A stretch of 64,000 bases of DNA from Vibrio barjaei (GTDB lineage Bacteria > Pseudomonadota > Gammaproteobacteria > Enterobacterales > Vibrionaceae), in NCBI RefSeq assembly GCF_001639065.2, contig NZ_LQXO02000014.1:326-64325 (forward strand), read 5' to 3'. Numbering within the stretch: the first letter of the stretch is position 1; the number at the start of each line of letters is the position of its first letter. The notes beneath the pieces were generated by a model that was not told the DNA's origin, did no database searches, and saw nothing but the letters and a program-made list of their open reading frames with translations. Positions 51,176 to 60,286 of this stretch are shown here, one piece after another. A program made the position numbers and the translations under genes.

Positions 51176-52431
51176 GTATTACATTGAAACTAGCTTGGAA
51201 AAGTCTTCTCAACCGAAAAACCACCGCATTATTAACCGTTATGACGGTGGCGATTTCGGTTATTCTTCTCATGGGTGTTGAACGTATTCGAACTCAAGCA
51301 AAAAGCAGTTTTGCCAACACGATTTCAGGCACAGACCTCATCGTCGGCGGTCGTTCTGGCCAAGTGAACCTGCTGCTCTACTCCGTCTTTCGTATTGGTA
51401 ATGCCACCAACAATATCGATTGGAAAAGCTACGAAGAGTTTAGCCAACATCGCGCCGTTGACTGGGCGATTCCCATTTCTCTTGGAGACTCACACAAAGG
51501 GTTTCGAGTCATGGGAACTAATCACAGCTATTTCGAGCACTACCAATATGGACAGAAGCAACATTTAAGCTTCTCTTCAGGCCATGAGTTTAATGGGCTA
51601 TTTGAAACCGTGCTGGGCTCCGATGTCGCCAAATCCCTAGGCTATGACATTGGCAGTGAAATCATTATTGCGCACGGCATCAGTGATGTGGGCTTTAGCC
51701 GTCATGAAAACCTCCCTTTCAAAGTGGTCGGTATACTCGCCCCAACAGGGACACCAGTCGATAAAACCGTTCATGTTTCTCTTGAAGCAATTGAAGCGAT
51801 ACATGTTGGTTGGGAGTCTGGTGCGAATCTTGGTAACACACCAAGCAAAGAACAGCTGGAGCAGATTAACTTCCAACCGAAGCAAATCACGGCCATGTTG
51901 ATCGGTCTTAAGAGCAAGATTCAAACCTTCGCTCTACAAAGACAGATTAACACCTATAAGCAAGAACCACTAAGCGCCATTCTTCCTGGTGTCGCCTTGC
52001 ATGAATTATGGGGCATGATGAGTGTGGCTGAACAAGCATTGCTCATCGTCTCTATTTTTGTTGTCGTCGCAGGTTTGATGGGAATGCTCTCGAGCTTATT
52101 GACCAGTTTACAAGAGAGACGAAGAGAGATGGCGATACTACGTGCCATGGGAGCCAGACCACGACACGTGTTCACCTTGTTGGTCAGTGAGGCCACCGTT
52201 CTAACTTCTGTCGGTATCATTTGCGGTATTGGTGGCATGTATGCCATGCTAGCGGTCGCCGCGCCAATCATCACTGCAAACTACGGTATCAATATTGCGT
52301 TAACCGCAATCACTGCTCATGAGTGGATGTTGCTAGGGTTTGTTCAAATCGCAGGAATGGTCATTGGATTCTTCCCTGCACTGCGCGCGTACCGACAATC
52401 ATTAAGCGATGGCATGACCATCCGAATTTAG
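51172..52431 (+). CDS. FtsX/MacB-like ABC transporter permease of the zinc operon
   Basis: A 419-aa membrane protein with one N-terminal helix (ALLTVMTVAISVILLMGV), a periplasmic MacB_PCD-type domain (about residues 45-265, with NTISGTDLIVGGRSGQVNLL) and three C-terminal helices with the FtsX-domain loop ERRREMAILRAMGARPRHVF. This topology is not that of an importer channel, so the pair more likely moves or remodels a protein or lipid at the membrane, perhaps serving ZrgA or an outer-membrane partner. Confidence 0.9.
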   Translation: MSITLKLAWKSLLNRKTTALLTVMTVAISVILLMGVERIRTQAKSSFANTISGTDLIVGGRSGQVNLLLYSVFRIGNATNNIDWKSYEEFSQHRAVDWAIPISLGDSHKGFRVMGTNHSYFEHYQYGQKQHLSFSSGHEFNGLFETVLGSDVAKSLGYDIGSEIIIAHGISDVGFSRHENLPFKVVGILAPTGTPVDKTVHVSLEAIEAIHVGWESGANLGNTPSKEQLEQINFQPKQITAMLIGLKSKIQTFALQRQINTYKQEPLSAILPGVALHELWGMMSVAEQALLIVSIFVVVAGLMGMLSSLLTSLQERRREMAILRAMGARPRHVFTLLVSEATVLTSVGIICGIGGMYAMLAVAAPIITANYGINIALTAITAHEWMLLGFVQIAGMVIGFFPALRAYRQSLSDGMTIRI

Positions 52432-52441
52432 CGAGATTGAC

Positions 52442-52954
52442 ATGAAAATACTGCCTAAACTCGTTGGCATTCTATTATTAACGATAAGCATGCTAACGCC
52501 ACATATGGCGTTAGCACAGGATGAATCTGATCTATTAAAACTCGATTGGATCGATTTGATCCCCGAGAAAGAACGCAACCAGTTTGATGCGATGGGCATG
52601 CCTGCCATTGATCACTCTGGCGGTGTCATGGAGCAATCAAAATTAGGCTCTGTTCGACAAGAGCTTAACGGCAGTATGGTCAAGATCCCTGGCTTTGTTA
52701 TTCCACTTGAAGGCGATGAGGACATGGTAACTGAATTTCTATTGGTTCCTTACTTTGGCGCCTGTATTCACGTCCCACCACCGCCACCAAACCAAATCAT
52801 TTATGTAAAGTTTAAAGAAGGGGCACCTGTACATCGTTTGTGGGATGTTATTTACGTGGTAGGAACATTGAAGACGGAAACCATCAATTCTGAGCTTGCT
52901 GAAACTGCCTATCTGATTGATGGAATCCGTATTGAAGATTATGACGATGGTTAG
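52442..52954 (+). CDS. DUF3299 exported protein of the zinc operon
   Basis: A 170-aa precursor with signal peptide (LVGILLLTISMLTPHMALA) and the DUF3299 core: GSMVKIPGFVIPLEGDEDM, FLLVPYFGACIHVPPPPPNQ and WDVIYVVGTL. The CIHVPPPPPNQ segment with a single Cys and His looks like a metal site but is uncharacterised. Last gene of the zinc operon, 10 bp after the permease; no clear terminator follows. Confidence 0.85.
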   Translation: MKILPKLVGILLLTISMLTPHMALAQDESDLLKLDWIDLIPEKERNQFDAMGMPAIDHSGGVMEQSKLGSVRQELNGSMVKIPGFVIPLEGDEDMVTEFLLVPYFGACIHVPPPPPNQIIYVKFKEGAPVHRLWDVIYVVGTLKTETINSELAETAYLIDGIRIEDYDDG

Positions 52955-53003
52955 AATGCACGCTGAATAGCGTAGAGGCGTTAAAAGTAAACATTTCGTT
53001 AAC

Positions 53004-53073
53004 AGTGCTAGCTTGTCATATTGCCACTCAATCTTCTACTTAGCTGATGAAAGTAGATAGATAAGCTAGCACT
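53004..53073 (-). other. Nested inverted repeats around the small ORF stop
   Basis: An 11-bp perfect inverted repeat, AGTGCTAGCTT (53004-53014) with AAGCTAGCACT (53063-53073), encloses a second 7-bp stem, TCTACTT (53035-53041) with AAGTAGA (53051-53057). The upstream arms lie in the last codons of the 34-aa ORF and the others after its stop, so the small mRNA would have a branched 3' structure. Confidence 0.55.
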
Positions 53074-53144
53074 CCGAGATAAACACATAGCAATAATGCT
53101 ACCGAAACGTGTTTTTTAACTCTATTCTCTCCTGAGTGACTCAT
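53040..53144 (-). CDS. Small single-helix membrane protein (34 aa)
   Basis: An ATG at 53144 preceded by AAGGAGG at five bases' distance opens a 34-codon frame ending in TAA. The peptide has a hydrophilic, basic N-terminus (MSHSGENRVKKHVS) and a hydrophobic helix (VALLLCVYLGVLAYLSTFI), so it should sit in the inner membrane with the N-terminus inside. The near-consensus ribosome site and an upstream TTGTAA/GATAAA promoter-like pair support a real gene. I do not recognise the family. It is antisense to nothing coding and lies between the zinc and sulfate clusters. Confidence 0.65.
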   Translation of the reverse strand: MSHSGENRVKKHVSVALLLCVYLGVLAYLSTFIS

Positions 53145-53333
53145 AAAGCCCTCCTTAGTTACACCTTAAATTTAACAAAAATTTATCATTTATCCCAGCA
53201 TTTTTTACAATATGATGGCCGTTATTGTTAATTCGGAAAATAGCTCACATAAATAGAACTAGTCAGCACAATAAAATATCGCTAAATTGATGATCAATCG
53301 TACAATTTCACTGTCTATCTTGAATTCGTTTTT

Positions 53334-54236
53334 ATGAGCAAATTACCTGTCGATCAGCAATCACAAACTACCGAGCCAAACACGCAGAACGAACAGGCTC
53401 ACAAAAAAAGCCACCATATGAAAGACAGTGGCAGCAGAATACGTGCAATCGCTCAAGCACATAGTTTGGACGCATTGATTGCTGAGGAAACCCCAAGTAA
53501 AAGCCTATTTGAACGCGCCATGTTGCGCGAAAAGCAGAGTAAAGAGCAGCGACAGAAGAACTTAGAACAAATTGTGAAAGCCGCGCTGACGTCGTGCAAG
53601 AATGAAGTGGCAGGAGAGCCAGACTTTGACTGGCTGGTGCGTTATTTCGACATGGCTAAGAAAATTCACAACAGCTCAATGCAAAAACTATGGGCACAGG
53701 TGCTAAAACGGGAGGTGACCAATCCTGGTTCAACTTCGATGAAAGCTCTAAAAACCCTCAGAGACATGACGCCAAAAGAAGCACAAACTTTACAACGCGC
53801 TGCTTCTTTGGCTTGCAGTTTTGGTACCGATACTAGCCGAAAACTACTGCTTGGTATTCGCCATCAAGCAGGGTTATTTAGCTTTTCTAAACGCGAAAGT
53901 CTTGATGAACTAAGCCTAGGTGAATTTCAATTTCCCTATTCCAGCCTGTTATTACTTGTTGAGCTCGGCATCCTGCTCGCCACCGAATTAGAGTCCGGTG
54001 AAATCACCAAAGAGCCCACACTTAAGCTCAGTTATCAAGGTAAAGAAATGACGTTGCAGCCAAAGCATAAAGGCATCACGTTAACTTACTACCGATTTAC
54101 CCCAACGGGTAACGAGTTGTGCCAATTGCTTGGAAACCGCAGCAATAACCAGTACCACGATAAACTACTAGAGTTACTGAATAGAAAGTTTATTGTGAAG
54201 GGTGACACGGCCAGCTCGTTTCACCACACGGTTTAG
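53334..54236 (+). CDS. Conserved protein of unknown function (TIGR03899-like)
   Basis: A 300-aa soluble protein without signal peptide or membrane helix. The N-terminal ~45 residues are polar and probably disordered; then come [21 protein letters not shown], a helical region with [20 protein letters not shown] and [15 protein letters not shown], and [12 protein letters not shown] near the end. The first half resembles the DUF2806/TIGR03899 type of conserved vibrio proteins; no catalytic motif is evident. Its TAG overlaps the convergent cysC stop codon. Confidence 0.75.
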   Translation: MSKLPVDQQSQTTEPNTQNEQAHKKSHHMKDSGSRIRAIAQAHSLDALIAEETPSKSLFERAMLREKQSKEQRQKNLEQIVKAALTSCKNEVAGEPDFDWLVRYFDMAKKIHNSSMQKLWAQVLKREVTNPGSTSMKALKTLRDMTPKEAQTLQRAASLACSFGTDTSRKLLLGIRHQAGLFSFSKRESLDELSLGEFQFPYSSLLLLVELGILLATELESGEITKEPTLKLSYQGKEMTLQPKHKGITLTYYRFTPTGNELCQLLGNRSNNQYHDKLLELLNRKFIVKGDTASSFHHTV

Positions 54237-54865
54237 CAAATGATATTTCGCTCAGTCAAAGCCTGTATACACTGTTCAACCAGTTCCTCTACTTTATATG
54301 CGTCGGCATTTAAATAAACTTCTGGTTCAACTGGTTGTTCATATTCAGAATCTATCCCAGTGAAATTCTTAATTTCTCCCGCTCGCGCTTTCTTGTATAA
54401 ACCTTTAGGATCCCGCGCTTCACAAACCGCTAAGCTCGCATCAACAAAGACTTCCAAGAATTCTCCTTGAGGTAATAGCTCACGCACCAAAGCTCGCTCT
54501 TCTCGGTGAGGAGAGATAAAGGCCGAGAGCACAATAAGACCCGCGTCCGCCATCAATTTTGCTAGCTCACCAACTCGTCGAATGTTCTCTCGTCTATCTT
54601 GCTGAGAAAAGCCTAGGTCTCGACAGAGTCCGTGTCGCACATTATCGCCATCTAGCAAATAGGTATGATAACCACGTTGTGTGAGTTCAGTTTCCAGAGC
54701 GCCTGCCACCGTTGATTTTCCAGCACCGGAAAGCCCAGTAAACCACAACACAACTGGCTGCTGATTTTTTAGTGTTGCACGCTCTGATTTAGTTACCTGA
54801 TGCTGATGCCAAATAACATTTTCATCTTTGCTTATTTCGGCGCTTGCCAGTGCACTATTTGACAT
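54233..54865 (-). CDS. cysC: Adenylyl-sulfate kinase
   Basis: Phosphorylates APS to PAPS in sulfate assimilation. The 210 aa contain the P-loop [33 protein letters not shown], and the [22 protein letters not shown] region that binds APS. Last gene of the cobA-cysD-cysN-permease-cysC unit on the minus strand. Its stop overlaps the stop of the opposed gene, so no terminator fits between them. Confidence 0.96.
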   Translation of the reverse strand: MSNSALASAEISKDENVIWHQHQVTKSERATLKNQQPVVLWFTGLSGAGKSTVAGALETELTQRGYHTYLLDGDNVRHGLCRDLGFSQQDRRENIRRVGELAKLMADAGLIVLSAFISPHREERALVRELLPQGEFLEVFVDASLAVCEARDPKGLYKKARAGEIKNFTGIDSEYEQPVEPEVYLNADAYKVEELVEQCIQALTERNIIC

Positions 54866-54886
54866 AGTAAGTCCTTGTAAAAATAC

Positions 54887-56611
54887 TTAAAACGGAAAGA
54901 AATAGGGAATAAGTGCCAATACCAAAACGGAATAGACAATAGAGATGGGTATCCCAATTCTCATGTAATCTTTCAGTTGGTAATTACCAACGCTATAAAC
55001 CAGTAAGTTAGTCTGATAACCATACGGAGAGATAAAACTCGCGCTCGCACCAAACAGCACAGCCATTATGAAAGGCATAGGATCAACGCCATAGCCAACC
55101 GCCATGCTGTAGCCAATGGGAAATGCCAATGCCGCAGCGGCATTATTGGTCACCAATTCGGTTAGGATAAGCGTCACTAAGTAAGTAGCCACTAACGCTC
55201 CAAATACTCCCCAACCATTGAATAGCTCGATAAACATTGCTCCCATGCGCTCAGAGAGGCCAGTAGAAATCATCAACTGCGCGATAGACAATGCCGAACC
55301 AACAATCACCACTATGTCGACAGGAAAGCGACGCCTTAGCTCACCGATATTAACGATACCAAAGGCCAGAACTGCGATTAGATACAGCGCTAACCCCTTA
55401 ATTATGGGGAGAATGTGAGTGAGTGCTAACGCAATCACAGCAACAAAGCCAAGCAACACATAACTCGATTTGGCAAAATCAAGCTTGGCACTGGAATCTA
55501 AGTCATTGACTAGCACAAACTCTTTTCGGTGTTGGCGACGAGCCTGTTCGAACCCCTTGCCGGGCGCCAATACCAATGTATCTCCGGCCTGCAAAATAAT
55601 ATTGCCGAGACCACCTTCTAGTCGTTCATGACCACGCCTAATCGCGACCACAACAGCATCAAAACGGTCACGGAAATGGCTCGATTTAAGCGTGTTATTA
55701 CAAAACGTCGCCGATGAGCTGACCACCACTTCTAATAGGTTCTGTCCGTTGAGATGATGCTGTCCAAAAAACGTCAAACCTTGGATTTCTTGAAGAGTAG
55801 CAACACTTTCAACATCACCACAAAACAGCAGACGATCCTTGGCTTGAAGGACAAAGTTAGGGTCAACTGAAGCCAGTGTTTCACCATCTCGTACCACTTC
55901 GGCCAAAAACAACTTTCGTAACGCCCTGAGATTGTTCTCTGCAATGCTTCGTCCCACTAGTGGTGAGCCAGGCTCCACTCGAGCTTCCAGAAAGTAAGGT
56001 AAATCATCTTGATTCGCGTCATCATAATTGGGCAGAAGATAACTCAGTGGAATCAGCACCAAGACTCCACCAACTAAGACACTAAGTCCTATCCAAGTTG
56101 GTGCGAAAAAGTCCAAACTTGGTAAGCCCACATCTTCGACGAAGCTATTGATTATAAGGTTGGTAGAAGTACCAATTAGCGTCAGTGTGCCTCCAAGAAT
56201 GGCCGCATAGGATAAAGGGATAAGCAGCTTTGAAGGGGCATGACGCTGGTTGCGCTTAATAGCACCAATTAATGACACAACAACAGCGGTATTGTTGGTA
56301 AAAGAGGAGAGCAAAGCCGTAGAGATCCCAAGCTTTGCCACCACTGAGCCCAAACGGCCTGTAGCAATGGAACGACTGACCCAACTAATCAATCGAGTTT
56401 TTTCTAACGCCGCTGACGAAAGAATCAGTAGCACCAAAGTTAATAGCGACGAATTAGTAAAATTGGTCGCTATCGCATTGAGCTCTAACATACCGGAAAT
56501 AAACGCGATAAACGCAGCACCAGCAAAGATAAGGCTCGGTTTTATCTGGGTCGCGATCAAGCAAGCAATGATAGACATCAACAGTGCTAGCACTACTCCT
56601 TGTTCCCACAT
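54887..56611 (-). CDS. SLC13-family permease with TrkA-C domains (probable sulfate transporter)
   Basis: A 574-aa inner-membrane protein. About six N-terminal helices (ACLIATQIKPSLIFAGAAF, SFTNNTAVVVSLIGAI) contain the SNT-type motif ALLSSFTNNTA and GTSTNLIINSFV; two RCK/TrkA_C domains follow (about residues 200-370: VEPGSPLVGRSIAENNLRAL; RDRFDAVVVAIRRGHERL), then a second membrane half with VTNNAAAALAFPI. This is the SLC13/SAC1-like architecture. Location between cysN and cysC makes sulfate the likely substrate, but that is inferred from context. Confidence 0.88.
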   Translation of the reverse strand: MWEQGVVLALLMSIIACLIATQIKPSLIFAGAAFIAFISGMLELNAIATNFTNSSLLTLVLLILSSAALEKTRLISWVSRSIATGRLGSVVAKLGISTALLSSFTNNTAVVVSLIGAIKRNQRHAPSKLLIPLSYAAILGGTLTLIGTSTNLIINSFVEDVGLPSLDFFAPTWIGLSVLVGGVLVLIPLSYLLPNYDDANQDDLPYFLEARVEPGSPLVGRSIAENNLRALRKLFLAEVVRDGETLASVDPNFVLQAKDRLLFCGDVESVATLQEIQGLTFFGQHHLNGQNLLEVVVSSSATFCNNTLKSSHFRDRFDAVVVAIRRGHERLEGGLGNIILQAGDTLVLAPGKGFEQARRQHRKEFVLVNDLDSSAKLDFAKSSYVLLGFVAVIALALTHILPIIKGLALYLIAVLAFGIVNIGELRRRFPVDIVVIVGSALSIAQLMISTGLSERMGAMFIELFNGWGVFGALVATYLVTLILTELVTNNAAAALAFPIGYSMAVGYGVDPMPFIMAVLFGASASFISPYGYQTNLLVYSVGNYQLKDYMRIGIPISIVYSVLVLALIPYFFPF

Positions 56612-56682
56612 ATCCTTCCCCTTACTACTTAATGCTACGTTGCATTGATTTCACGTCACAATGGTTCCAACTAACCAAGACG

Positions 56683-58095
56683 TTAGATATTGGCATCCCA
56701 CTCAGGGAAGTGCTTCATAATGAGTGCTTTCAGCTCTTTCTCAAATGCCCCCATGCGCTCTTGGGGTGAACGTTGTTCTTCAGCTAATGCCTCACGAACC
56801 AAGCCTGCACCTACTGTGACATTAGTGAGTCGGTCGATAACAATAAAACCACCCGTATCTTGCACCGCATCATAACTATCTACCGCAACCGACTCAGTAA
56901 GTGACCACTCACATAAACCAATACCGTTAAGAGGCAAAGCGTCAGCATCAAAAGACTTCAGTGTATTAATGTCATATTGATGACGCACACCTTCTAGCTG
57001 GCCCTGAGTTTTCTTACCAGCAATCTTGATGTCATAGCTTTTACCTGCAGCCAAAGGCTCATCAGTCATCCAAACCACATCAGCAAGCAGACGATTTGAC
57101 GAAACCACTTTCGCATCTTGTTTCACAATCAAGTCACCGCGACTTATATCGATCTCATCACTTAGAGTCAGCGTTACTGCTTGACCAGCAAATGCACGAG
57201 GTAAATCACCATCGAACGTCACAATACGCTCTACACGTGATGTTTTCCCAGAAGGTAGTGCTTTGATTTCATCGCCAACCTGTATTTCACCTGAACCAAT
57301 GGTGCCAGCAAAACCGCGAAAATCGAGGTTAGGTCTATTCACATATTGCACTGGGAATCGGAAATCTCCTTTTTGCTTCTCTTGGTCGATATCGACTTTT
57401 TCTAGCAGATCAAGCAGCGGCTCTCCTTGATACCAATCCATGTTGCTGCTCAAGTCGACCACGTTATCGCCTTCTAGAGCAGAGATAGGAATCATCTGGA
57501 TATTGATGTCTTTACCTAAGTTTTCTGAAAACGTTAGGTATTCATCACGAATCGCTTCGTAGCGCTGTTGAGAAAAGTCCACTAGGTCCATTTTATTAAC
57601 CGCGACAATAAAGTGCTTAAGACCCAATAAGCTCGAAATAAACGAATGACGACGCGTCTGATCCAATACCCCTTTTCGAGCATCGATCAAGATAACCGCA
57701 AGATCACAGGTCGATGCACCAGTCGCCATGTTACGGGTGTATTGTTCGTGCCCTGGCGTATCGGCAATAATGAATTTTCGTTTCTGAGTTGAGAAATAAC
57801 GGTAAGCCACATCGATGGTAATACCTTGTTCTCGCTCTGCTTGCAGACCATCAACCAATAAGGCCAAATCAGGCTTCTCACCCGTTGTTCCCACTCGTTG
57901 ACTATCAGAGTGAACTGCCGCCAATTGATCTTCATAGATTTGCTTAGAATCGTGGAGTAAACGACCAATTAAGGTACTCTTGCCATCATCAACCGAACCG
58001 CAAGTCAGGAATCGGAGTAAGGATTTGTGTTGATGCTGATTCAGGTAGCCTTCAATACCTAGTTCAGCAAGTTGTGCTTCTACTGCGCTATTCAT
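56683..58095 (-). CDS. cysN: Sulfate adenylyltransferase subunit 1 (GTPase)
   Basis: GTPase that drives APS formation by CysD. The 470 aa show EF-Tu-like G motifs: [16 protein letters not shown], the [17 protein letters not shown] segment, and VNKMDLVDF; two beta-barrel domains follow. It starts 18 bp after the cysD stop. No CysC fusion is present; cysC is a separate gene. Confidence 0.97.
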   Translation of the reverse strand: MNSAVEAQLAELGIEGYLNQHQHKSLLRFLTCGSVDDGKSTLIGRLLHDSKQIYEDQLAAVHSDSQRVGTTGEKPDLALLVDGLQAEREQGITIDVAYRYFSTQKRKFIIADTPGHEQYTRNMATGASTCDLAVILIDARKGVLDQTRRHSFISSLLGLKHFIVAVNKMDLVDFSQQRYEAIRDEYLTFSENLGKDINIQMIPISALEGDNVVDLSSNMDWYQGEPLLDLLEKVDIDQEKQKGDFRFPVQYVNRPNLDFRGFAGTIGSGEIQVGDEIKALPSGKTSRVERIVTFDGDLPRAFAGQAVTLTLSDEIDISRGDLIVKQDAKVVSSNRLLADVVWMTDEPLAAGKSYDIKIAGKKTQGQLEGVRHQYDINTLKSFDADALPLNGIGLCEWSLTESVAVDSYDAVQDTGGFIVIDRLTNVTVGAGLVREALAEEQRSPQERMGAFEKELKALIMKHFPEWDANI

Positions 58096-58113
58096 AATCT
58101 GTTCCTTCGATCC

Positions 58114-59022
58114 TTAAAAGTATCCTTGACGTTTCTTAAGCTCCATCGATCCTGACTGATCGTGGTCGATCGCTCGTCCTTGTCGCTCACTGGATGTCGC
58201 AACTAACATTTCTTCTATGATGCCTGTCAATGTGTTCGCTTCCGATTCAACGGCACCCGTTAATGGGTAGCAACCTAATGTTCTAAAGCGTACGCTCTTA
58301 TGTTCCACTGTTTCGTCAGGACCAATTTCCATGCGCTCGTCATCAACCATGATCAACATGCCATCACGCTCAACAACGGGACGAGGAGCAGCAAGATAGA
58401 GCGGAACGATTTCGATATTCTCTAGGTAGATGTATTGCCAAATATCAAGCTCAGTCCAGTTAGACAGCGGGAATACACGAATGCTTTCCCCTTTATTGAT
58501 TTGACCGTTATAGGTTTTCCATAGCTCTGGGCGTTGGTTTTTTGGGTCCCAAGTATGGTTTTTGTCACGGAAAGAGTAGACACGCTCCTTAGCTCGCGAC
58601 TTCTCTTCATCACGTCTTGCACCACCAAACGCCGCATCAAAACCATATTTATTTAATGCTTGCTTAAGTCCCTGCGTCTTCATGATATCGGTGTGCTTTG
58701 AAGATCCGTGTACAAATGGACTACACCCCATCGCAAGCCCCTCTGGGTTCTTATGAACCAAAAGCTCAAATCCATATTTCTCTGCAGTGCGATCGCGAAA
58801 TTCGATCATTTCTTTGAATTTCCAATCAGTATCAACGTGCAGCAACGGAAATGGGATTTTTCCGGGATAAAACGCTTTGCGTGCTAGATGCAGCATGACA
58901 GAGGAATCTTTACCGATAGAGTACATCATGACCGGATTATCAAATTCGGCAGCGACTTCTCGGATGATGTGGATGCTTTCGGCTTCCAACTGTTTTAGGT
59001 GTGTAAGTCTTTCTTGGTCCAT
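58114..59022 (-). CDS. cysD: Sulfate adenylyltransferase subunit 2
   Basis: Adenylates sulfate to APS. The 302 aa (same as E. coli) carry the PP-loop [34 protein letters not shown] and [16 protein letters not shown]. It precedes cysN and follows cobA. Confidence 0.98.
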   Translation of the reverse strand: MDQERLTHLKQLEAESIHIIREVAAEFDNPVMMYSIGKDSSVMLHLARKAFYPGKIPFPLLHVDTDWKFKEMIEFRDRTAEKYGFELLVHKNPEGLAMGCSPFVHGSSKHTDIMKTQGLKQALNKYGFDAAFGGARRDEEKSRAKERVYSFRDKNHTWDPKNQRPELWKTYNGQINKGESIRVFPLSNWTELDIWQYIYLENIEIVPLYLAAPRPVVERDGMLIMVDDERMEIGPDETVEHKSVRFRTLGCYPLTGAVESEANTLTGIIEEMLVATSSERQGRAIDHDQSGSMELKKRQGYF

Positions 59023-59092
59023 GTGTTGTGCTTCCTTTTTCTATGTCAGCCACTTTGTGACCAACACAAGACTGATTCAATAATGACTGTGA

Positions 59093-59968
59093 TTAGGCGC
59101 GCTGACTTGCGACTCGTTGGTTTGACTCAACCTCATCACGCTCTCGACCAAACCACGATAGCTCGTCAGCAAGAGAGACGACTTCTCCTACAACAATAAG
59201 TGCTGGTGATTCAGCACCCTTCGCTAATTCTGGTAAATTCGATAACTGACCACGCAACACTTTTTGTGAGCGCTGGGTCCCACGTTCAATAATTGCAACT
59301 GGAACGGTTTTATTACGACCGTGCGCCAGTAGTTGTTGCTGTATGTAGTCGGACTTCATCAGCCCCATATAGATGACAAGCGTTTGGTTACCCCTAGCTA
59401 AGGTTGACCAGTCCATCTCATCGGCATCAGGCTTTAGATGTCCTGTGACAAACAATGCTGATTGCGCATAATCGCGATGAGTAAGTGGGATGCCTGCGTA
59501 CGCTGTCGCACCTGCTGCTGCCGTGATACCTGGAATAACTTGAAATTGGATACCTGCCGCCGCGAGTACTTGCAGTTCTTCACCGCCACGACCAAATACG
59601 AAGGGGTCACCACCTTTAATACGTGCGACCTTATGTCCACTTTGCGCAAACTCTACCAATAATTGATTGGTCTTCTCTTGCGGAACACTGTGATGACCAG
59701 CACGCTTACCTACGCAAACTAAAATGGTACTTTCTGGCACCAACTCCATGATTTCATCAGAAACCAGATAGTCGTAAAGTACGACATCCGCTTGTTGAAG
59801 TAGATTGAGAGCCTTCAGGGTCAGTAGTTCAGGATCGCCAGGGCCAGCACCAATTAGCGCGACTTCACCCGCTCGCAATATTGAACTTGGCAACTTGGGC
59901 TTACGGTAACTACTCACCAAAGTTGGTGTGGCTACCTTGCCCTTTGGTAGTGGTTGAGACGAATCCAT
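59093..59968 (-). CDS. cobA: Uroporphyrinogen-III C-methyltransferase
   Basis: Makes precorrin-2 by two SAM methylations; here it supplies siroheme for sulfite and nitrite reductases, matching its place at the head of the cys operon. The 291 aa have a ~32-residue polar N-terminal lead and the SUMT core: [53 protein letters not shown] and [20 protein letters not shown]. No CysG Fe-chelatase/dehydrogenase half is fused. Confidence 0.95.
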   Translation of the reverse strand: MDSSQPLPKGKVATPTLVSSYRKPKLPSSILRAGEVALIGAGPGDPELLTLKALNLLQQADVVLYDYLVSDEIMELVPESTILVCVGKRAGHHSVPQEKTNQLLVEFAQSGHKVARIKGGDPFVFGRGGEELQVLAAAGIQFQVIPGITAAAGATAYAGIPLTHRDYAQSALFVTGHLKPDADEMDWSTLARGNQTLVIYMGLMKSDYIQQQLLAHGRNKTVPVAIIERGTQRSQKVLRGQLSNLPELAKGAESPALIVVGEVVSLADELSWFGRERDEVESNQRVASQRA

Positions 59969-60286
59969 AATAACAATCCTTCGTTAGTCGAATGATGGCA
60001 TTATGACCACTCCTCTATATTACCTGAAATTCTAAAATTTCATTTTTTATTCCAAAAGTCACTAAGGAGATTTTATTTGCGCAGAGCAGTGTTAATTTTT
60101 GAGCCATCTTCCGCTTGAATTTGACTAATGGAACTAGGCTTGAAACAAAAGTTGCGAGATGTGTATCAGATTGCACTTGAGCGTGCATTTAAGATCACAC
60201 TTTTTATGTATACGTAAACTTTCTTACACAACAAATTGCTACACTTAGCAAGTTTAAAATCAATTACCCCTACAAAGGATATGAAG
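59969..60286. other. Divergent promoter region between cobA and cpdB
   Basis: 318 bp with no gene. It holds the promoter of the cys unit (minus) and of cpdB (plus); a GATCACA half site at about 60194-60200 resembles one arm of a CRP site but lacks a good partner. Confidence 0.5.

Larger units (their letters stand above)
52955..53333. other. Intergenic region holding a minus-strand small gene
   Basis: 379 bp between the zinc operon and the next plus-strand gene. It contains the 34-codon ORF at 53040-53144 and inverted repeats around its 3' end. The remainder is AT-rich with likely promoters for the small ORF (minus strand) and for the gene at 53334. Confidence 0.6.

Noticed and set aside
60165..60205. 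CRP site before cpdB
   Set aside because: Only one good half site (GATCACA); the other arm does not match TGTGA.
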